From the NCBI RefSeq assembly GCF_032116555.1, contig NZ_CP134949.1, forward strand, positions 2,418,001 to 2,482,000: a DNA stretch of 64,000 bases, in the 5' to 3' direction. The notes beneath the pieces were generated by a model. It saw only the letters and a list, made by a program, of their open reading frames with translations. It was not told where the DNA came from and made no database searches. Below, in pieces: positions 59,510 through 64,000 of this stretch (position 1 is its first letter; the number at the start of each line of letters is the position of its first letter). Position numbers and translations under genes: made by a program. The stretch is from Halobaculum sp. XH14. Lineage in GTDB: Archaea; Halobacteriota; Halobacteria; Halobacteriales; Haloferacaceae.

Positions 59510-59517
59510 TTTTTATA
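59510..59517 (+). promoter_or_regulatory. TATA box of the enolase-superfamily gene
   Basis: TTTTTATA at 59510-59517 lies ~22-29 bases before ATG 59539, the typical spacing for a leaderless haloarchaeal transcript. Confidence 0.6.
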
Positions 59518-59538
59518 CGTCACGCCAGTCGTTGGCCC

Positions 59539-60657
59539 ATGGCAATCGAGCGAGTCGAGGCCGTCCCCGTAGCGGTAGACGTGAAGCCGCTGGAGGAGGA
59601 GTTCGGTCTCGCTCCGTATCGCAGCAATCACGATGCCGTCGAGTCACGTGACCGAATGCTGGTGCGGCTCGAGACGGGCGACGGGCTCGTCGGCTGGGGC
59701 GAGATGCTGGTGGCGATGGAGTCGGCGACGGCGACGAAAACGATCATCGAAGAAGTCATCGCCCCCGAACTCCGCGGGCGGGAGCCGTCGGAGATTCGAT
59801 CGTTCCTGGAGTCGTTCTACTTCCCGTACACCAGGATCCATCCGTATCTCGGCGCCGTCGAGATGGCGATGTGGGACCTCTTTGGGAAGCGAGTCGGCGC
59901 GTCCGTGTCACAGTTGCTCGGCGGCGCGGTCACCGAGTCGGTAAATGTGGCGTACTGTCTCGGCATCCTCGGCCCGGATCGGTCACGCGAACAGGCACGG
60001 TTCGCGCGGGACGCGGGGTTCGAGGCGCTGAAGACCAAGGCGGGTCCCGACGCGGGCTTCGACGTCGAACGGCTCACCGCGATGCACGAGGCCGTCGACG
60101 GGGAGCTCGAGTTCCGGATCGACCCGAACCAGGGGTGGTCGTTCGAGGACGCGGTCCGGTCGGCCGCGCGGCTGGAGGACGCGGGGATCTACCTCCAGTA
60201 TCTGGAACAGCCGTGTCGGATCGACACGCCGGGGACGTACGCGAACCTCCGGTCGCGCATCCGAACCCCGCTCGCGGTCAACGAGGACACGTACTTCGAG
60301 CGGAACTTCGGGCAACTGCTGAAACGGGACGCCGTCGACGTCGGCGTCGTGGACATGATCCCGGCCGGCGGCATCATCAGGGTCCGTGAGCAGGCGGCGC
60401 TGGCGGCCGACGCCGGCGTCTCCCTGTCGTTCCACAGCGGCTTCGACCTCGGGATCAAGACGGCGGCGATGCTCCACACCGTCGCGGCGACGCCGGCGAT
60501 CAGCCTCCCCCCCGACTCGGTCTACTACGCCTGGGACGAGTATCTCGTCGAGGATCCCTTCGAGATCGACGACGGAGCGTACCCGGTCCCCGAGTCACCC
60601 GGCCTCGGCATCTCGGTCGACGAGGACGCGGTCCAGGCCCACCGGACCGACACATGA
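59539..60657 (+). CDS. Mandelate racemase/muconate lactonizing enzyme-family protein (enolase superfamily)
   Basis: This 372-residue protein has the enolase-superfamily two-domain plan. The N-terminal lid is VEAVPVAVDVKPLEEEFG, with LVRLETGDGLVGWGEML. In the barrel are K165-T-K167 (KxK acid/base), metal ligands D195 (RIDPNQGW), E223 (YLEQP) and E249/D250 (VNEDTY), then VDMIPAGGI and H299 in SLSFHSGF. The second base looks like a histidine as in mandelate racemase-group dehydratases and racemases; dipeptide epimerases have a lysine (KxG) after the third ligand, and I do not see it (MIPAGG). So a sugar-acid dehydratase/racemase is favoured by motif, and a dipeptide epimerase by context. The start at 59539 follows a TATA box. 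Confidence 0.88.
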   Translation: MAIERVEAVPVAVDVKPLEEEFGLAPYRSNHDAVESRDRMLVRLETGDGLVGWGEMLVAMESATATKTIIEEVIAPELRGREPSEIRSFLESFYFPYTRIHPYLGAVEMAMWDLFGKRVGASVSQLLGGAVTESVNVAYCLGILGPDRSREQARFARDAGFEALKTKAGPDAGFDVERLTAMHEAVDGELEFRIDPNQGWSFEDAVRSAARLEDAGIYLQYLEQPCRIDTPGTYANLRSRIRTPLAVNEDTYFERNFGQLLKRDAVDVGVVDMIPAGGIIRVREQAALAADAGVSLSFHSGFDLGIKTAAMLHTVAATPAISLPPDSVYYAWDEYLVEDPFEIDDGAYPVPESPGLGISVDEDAVQAHRTDT

Positions 60658-61817
60658 CGGGCGTCTGGGCGTATCCCTGGGCGCTGGAGGCGGGCGGACT
60701 CTCGTCCGAACTCGAGTCGATCGCGGCACTCGGCGTCCGGGAGGTCAACGTCGCGACGGCCTACCACTCGATCCGGACGACGCTTCCACGCGGGGAGGAC
60801 GGCCTGTTCGACTCCTATCGCGGCGGGCTGTTCTTCGACCCGGGCGAGTCGATCGAGCGGGCCGCGATCGAACTCCCACGCGCCCGCGCTCCGTGGACGA
60901 GCGACGCGCTCGGCGACGTCGTCTCCGCGGCCGACGAGCACGACCTCGCCGTGAACGCGTGGACGGTCTGCAATCACGGCTCCCGCCTCGGCGAACTGAA
61001 CCCGGAGTACCGCGCCGAGAGCGCCTTCGGCGACGCGCTCGACCACGCGCTCTGTCCGTCCCACCCGGCCGTCCGAACGGCGATGGGGGCGGTCGTCGAA
61101 TCGGCGGCCGACTACGGCGTCGACCGCATCGACCTGGAGTCGATCGGCTTCCCGAGCGCGTTTCACGGACACGGCGCGAACTGGGGCCACGGGAAGGATC
61201 ACGTCATCACCACGCCGCTCCAGAAGCTGCTCGTCTCCCAGTGTTTCTGTGACGCCTGCAGATCGGAGGCGCGGTCGGTCGGGTTCGACGTCGCGGCCGC
61301 GCGGGAGCTCGTGCGGGAGCTCGTCCGCGACTCGCTCGGGGGGCCCCGCGCCGGTCCGGACGGGAGCGTCGAGTCGCTCCGCCGGGCCGAGCCCCTGCTG
61401 GCCGACCTCTTCGAGTTCCGGACCCACGTCATCGAGACGCTCCTCGGCAAACTGGCCGCCGCGTCCGGGGACCGCGAACTGAACTACTACGTCGCCGACG
61501 GGCTCGGGCGCGACGTCTCGGACGTGGCCCCGGCCGGGGTGGACCTGACCCGGTTCGACGCGCATCTCGACTCGGTAACGTCCATCTGTTACACCGACGA
61601 CCCGGCCGTCGCACGCGAACGGTCCGAAGCGCTCGTGGAGACGTTCGACGGCACCGTCCACGCGGGCGTGTCACTGAACCCGGAGTACGTCTCCTCGCGG
61701 GAGGAACTCGGATCGCTGCTCGCGCCCGTTCGTGAGACCATCGACGGGACCGTCAGCATCTACAACCACAGCCTGTGTGGACCGGAGCAACTCGACTGGA
61801 TCGGCTCCGTCGCCTGA
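60654..61817 (+). CDS. Putative barrel-fold hydrolase, GHL6-like, function unknown
   Basis: This 387-residue protein starts by a four-base overlap (ATGA) with the enolase-superfamily gene. It reads like a (beta/alpha)8 protein: SELESIAALGVREVNVATAYHSIRTTLP, DVVSAADEHDLAVNAWTVCNHGSRLGELNPEYR, AVVESAADYGVDRIDLESIGFPSAFHGHG, QCFCDACRSEA, GVDLTRFDAHLDSV, GTVHAGVSLN and TVSIYNHSLCGPEQLDWI. The CFCDAC and DRIDLES parts are like those of hypothetical glycosyl hydrolases (GHL6-type), where a following acidic residue would be catalytic. There is no signal peptide, so it acts in the cytosol. No named activity can be claimed. Confidence 0.75.
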   Translation: MTGVWAYPWALEAGGLSSELESIAALGVREVNVATAYHSIRTTLPRGEDGLFDSYRGGLFFDPGESIERAAIELPRARAPWTSDALGDVVSAADEHDLAVNAWTVCNHGSRLGELNPEYRAESAFGDALDHALCPSHPAVRTAMGAVVESAADYGVDRIDLESIGFPSAFHGHGANWGHGKDHVITTPLQKLLVSQCFCDACRSEARSVGFDVAAARELVRELVRDSLGGPRAGPDGSVESLRRAEPLLADLFEFRTHVIETLLGKLAAASGDRELNYYVADGLGRDVSDVAPAGVDLTRFDAHLDSVTSICYTDDPAVARERSEALVETFDGTVHAGVSLNPEYVSSREELGSLLAPVRETIDGTVSIYNHSLCGPEQLDWIGSVA

Positions 61818-61880
61818 ACTGGCGACCCCGAACTCGGGGGGGTTCGAGCGCTCGGACGCCACCCTCGTTGCCACACACAG

Positions 61881-61890
61881 TTTTATATTA
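61881..61890 (+). promoter_or_regulatory. TATA box of the NamZ gene
   Basis: TTTTATATTA at 61881-61890 lies ~23-32 bases before ATG 61913. The preceding gene ends at 61817, so NamZ has its own promoter as well as possible read-through. Confidence 0.6.
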
Positions 61891-61912
61891 AGGAGCACAG
61901 ACGTGTACTCAC

Positions 61913-63079
61913 ATGGTACGTTTGGGTGTCGAAACCCTCGCCGAGGAGGCCGACGGCCGCGAGTTCGGCGGCCGGATCGGCCTGATCACCAACCCGTCGG
62001 GGGTGACCGGCGACCTGACGCCGACGATCGACCTGCTCCACGCCAGTGATCGGTACGACCTGGAGGTCCTGTTCGCCCCCCAGCACGGACTGCGTGGAAA
62101 CGTTCAGGGGGAGCTCGATCGCTCGCGGTCGGTCGACGAGCGAACCGGCCTGCCCGTCCGGATCCTCTCGGATCAGAGCGAGGCCCGCATCCGCGAGTCC
62201 TTCGCGGACGTCGACGTCCTGATCTACGACATGCAGGACATCGGCTGTCGGTTTTACACGCTCGTGAACACGCTCGCGATCGCGCTCAGGGAGGCTGCGG
62301 CGACCGGGACGCGGCTCGTGATACTCGACCGACCGAACCCGATCGCGCCGGTGGCGCCGGAGGGCAACACCGTCCCCCCGTTCGGGACGCCCTCGCTCGA
62401 CCGGTTCGACCTCCCGATCACACACGGCCTGACGGTGGGGGAACTCGCCCGCTACTTCAACGTCGAGTTCGACGTCGGGGGGGACCTCGAGGTCATCGGA
62501 CTCGACGGCTGGGATCGGGACACGTGGTACGACGAAACCGACCTCCCGTGGGTCCACCCCTCCCCGAACATGCCGACGTTACAGACCGCGCTTCTGTATC
62601 CGGGCACCTGTTTCTTCGAGAGCACGAACCTCTCGGAGGGGCGGGGGACGACCAAGCCCTTCGAACTCGTCGGCGCGCCGTGGATCGACGGCGAGGACTG
62701 GGCGGCCACGCTGAACGACTACGACCTGTCGGGTGTCGCGTTCCGCCCCGCCCACTTCACCCCGATGTTCTCGAAGCACGAACGCAAGGACATCGAGGGC
62801 GTCCAGGTGCACATCCTCGACAGGGACGAACTGGACCCCGTCGCGCTCGGGATCACGATGCTCGTTTCGACGTTCGACAGTCACGAGGAGTCGGAGTGGC
62901 TCCCCTACAACGGGGGGTACTTCGTCGACAGGCTGGCCGGCGGGAGCTATCTCAGGAAGACGATCGACAACTCGGGAGACGGGGTGACTCCCGTCCACCT
63001 CGCGGAGGGGATCCGCGAGTACTGGTCGGACGACCTGGCGGCGTACATGGACGTGTATGACGAGTACCGGCTCTACTGA
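61913..63079 (+). CDS. namZ: NamZ-type exo-beta-N-acetylmuramidase homologue (DUF1343, GH171)
   Basis: This 388-residue protein matches DUF1343/NamZ from end to end: LITNPSGVTGDLTPTIDLLH, LFAPQHGLRGN (H58), DVLIYDMQDIGCRFYTLVNTL (D106..D109), VILDRPNPIAP, HGLTVGELARYFN, WVHPSPNMPTLQTALLYPGTCFFESTNLSEGRGTTKPFELVGAPWID, FRPAHFTPMFSKHE. Bacterial NamZ removes terminal N-acetylmuramic acid from murein fragments. The substrate-defining region GRGTTKPF is well kept. Bacillus NamZ is exported; this protein has no signal peptide (MVRLGVETLAEEADGREF), which implies processing of imported fragments. It has its own TATA box and is followed by a peptide-type substrate-binding protein. Confidence 0.9.
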   Translation: MVRLGVETLAEEADGREFGGRIGLITNPSGVTGDLTPTIDLLHASDRYDLEVLFAPQHGLRGNVQGELDRSRSVDERTGLPVRILSDQSEARIRESFADVDVLIYDMQDIGCRFYTLVNTLAIALREAAATGTRLVILDRPNPIAPVAPEGNTVPPFGTPSLDRFDLPITHGLTVGELARYFNVEFDVGGDLEVIGLDGWDRDTWYDETDLPWVHPSPNMPTLQTALLYPGTCFFESTNLSEGRGTTKPFELVGAPWIDGEDWAATLNDYDLSGVAFRPAHFTPMFSKHERKDIEGVQVHILDRDELDPVALGITMLVSTFDSHEESEWLPYNGGYFVDRLAGGSYLRKTIDNSGDGVTPVHLAEGIREYWSDDLAAYMDVYDEYRLY

Positions 63080-63168
63080 TCGGGGTCCAGTCTCCCCGAG
63101 CGGCCGGGTGGTCTCCCCAGATATTACCAAACATTTATGATACAGGACTAATACGCCCTATCTGCGCA

Positions 63169-64000
63169 ATGAGAACCAATCGCACGACCACCGGGACGAG
63201 CAGGCGTCGCCTCATTCGATCGGTCGGCGGGGCTGCCGTGGCGACCGCACTCGCCGGGTGTAGCTCCGACTCGGCGGGGACACCGACGACGAGCCCGGAC
63301 GACTCGGACGGGCAGACGAGCCCGTCGACGGACACGCAAGCCCAGGATTCCATCCCGACGGGCGGGACGCTGAACATCGCGACGGCGGGCGATCCACAGA
63401 ACCTCGACCCCCACACCACGACCATCAACGTCGCACAACTGGTGCTGTCGAACGTCGTGGAGGGGCTGTTCGAACTGGACGCCGACATGAACCTCACCGG
63501 CGTGCTGGCGACGGGCTATGAGGTCAGTGACGACAACCGGACGTACACCATCTCGCTCAAGGAGGGCGTCACGTTCCACACCGGGGCCGAGTTCACCTCG
63601 GCGGACGTCAGGTACTCCATCAATCGCATCCTCGACCCCGACGTCGGCTCGCCCCGTGCCGCGAACTTCTCGCTCCTCGAGTCGATCGAGACGCCCGACG
63701 ACTACACGGTCGTCTTCACGCTCTCGGAGCCGTTCGCGCCGTTCATGGTCAGCCTGACGGATACGGCGGCGATCATCCCCGAGGGGTCGGCCGAGGAACG
63801 AAACTTCCAGCAGGAGCCGGTCGGGACCGGCCAGTTCGTGCTCGACAGCTGGTCGACCGACGACAGCGTCGTCCTGCAGCGGTTCGACGACTACCACGTC
63901 GAGGACCAGCCGTACCTGGACACCTGCGAGTTCAACATCATCCCCGAGGCCGCCACGAGACAGACCCAGCTCCAGAGCGGTCCAGCAGAAGTCATGTTCG
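63169..64000 (+). CDS. Oligopeptide-type ABC transporter substrate-binding lipoprotein (partial)
   Basis: The first ~277 residues of a family 5 (DppA/OppA-type) substrate-binding protein, running off the window. The signal is Tat with lipobox: TSRRRLIRSVGGAAVATALAGC, cysteine 31, then a threonine/serine-rich haloarchaeal linker. Mature features are GGTLNIATAGDPQNLDPHTTT, VEGLFELDADMNL, YTISLKEGVTFHTGAEFTSADVRYSINRILD and VGTGQFVLDSWSTDDSVVLQRFDDYH, all typical. In a cluster with NamZ and a YkfC-like peptidase it probably delivers peptides, murein peptides or related glycoconjugates. The permease and ATPase genes are likely beyond the right edge. Confidence 0.92.
   Translation, partial: MRTNRTTTGTSRRRLIRSVGGAAVATALAGCSSDSAGTPTTSPDDSDGQTSPSTDTQAQDSIPTGGTLNIATAGDPQNLDPHTTTINVAQLVLSNVVEGLFELDADMNLTGVLATGYEVSDDNRTYTISLKEGVTFHTGAEFTSADVRYSINRILDPDVGSPRAANFSLLESIETPDDYTVVFTLSEPFAPFMVSLTDTAAIIPEGSAEERNFQQEPVGTGQFVLDSWSTDDSVVLQRFDDYHVEDQPYLDTCEFNIIPEAATRQTQLQSGPAEVMF

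Noticed and set aside
59539-60657. Calling the enolase-superfamily protein an L-Ala-D/L-Glu epimerase (YkfB) outright.
   Set aside because: The lysine expected after the third metal ligand is not visible and a histidine takes the mandelate-racemase position, so context alone is not enough.
60386-61252. Plus-strand frame overlapping the enolase-superfamily and barrel genes.
   Set aside because: Made almost only of arginine, serine and proline; typical off-frame translation of high-G+C DNA.

Overview
The window is a stretch of haloarchaeal (class Halobacteria) chromosome. The evidence is the split RNA polymerase order rpoH-rpoB''-rpoB', very acidic proteins, twin-arginine lipoprotein signals, many HTH_10 (bacterio-opsin-activator-like) regulators, TATA boxes about 25-30 bases ahead of start codons with few Shine-Dalgarno sequences, and high G+C. 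I cannot name the genus from sequence alone.

Layout. 1-2781: rpoH, rpoB2 and the start of rpoB1 on the minus strand, then tRNA-Asp(GTC). 3353-14106: mostly conserved, G+C-rich single genes: a DUF7504-like protein with a small CPxCG protein, a CBS protein, a Tat-exported beta-lactamase-fold hydrolase with a membrane tail, a trypsin-like protease, a Tat lipoprotein resembling glycoside hydrolases, an atypical SDR and an HTH_10 regulator. About 14300-52500: an accessory region, patchily more A/T-rich and dense with gene debris (TFB, Orc1/Cdc6, an IS5-type transposase, tryptophanase, two glycosyltransferases, cupin, alpha/beta hydrolase, epimerase and LysE-like fragments). Between the debris sit intact small-molecule cassettes: an ArsR-SRPBCC-RibD_C-SDR-DUF899 operon and a shorter ArsR-SRPBCC-VOC relative; two duplicated TetR/ABC-export cassettes and one DrrAB-type exporter; an ArsR / 47-residue CCG peptide / ArsP-like permease operon; and many SDRs and methyltransferases. 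52619-55191: core-like genes again (paired CrcB fluoride channels, a HerA-like ATPase, a membrane-anchored secreted protein). 56062-64000: a probable catabolic cluster with an NlpC/P60 peptidase bearing SH3-like segments, SDR, IclR regulator, enolase-superfamily enzyme, an unassigned barrel-like protein, a NamZ (DUF1343) exo-N-acetylmuramidase homologue and the start of an oligopeptide-type ABC substrate-binding lipoprotein.

How the parts work together. The accessory region repeats one plan: a one-component regulator (HTH_10 seven times, TetR twice, ArsR three times, HxlR twice) next to, and often divergent from, an enzyme or exporter that would modify or remove a small molecule. The right-hand cluster is the most interesting part. 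Its gene set resembles bacterial muropeptide recovery (YkfC-like peptidase, NamZ, oligopeptide importer), although archaea of this class make no murein. This suggests scavenging of bacterial cell-wall fragments. The enolase-superfamily enzyme has mandelate-racemase-type catalytic residues, so a sugar-acid pathway remains a real alternative.
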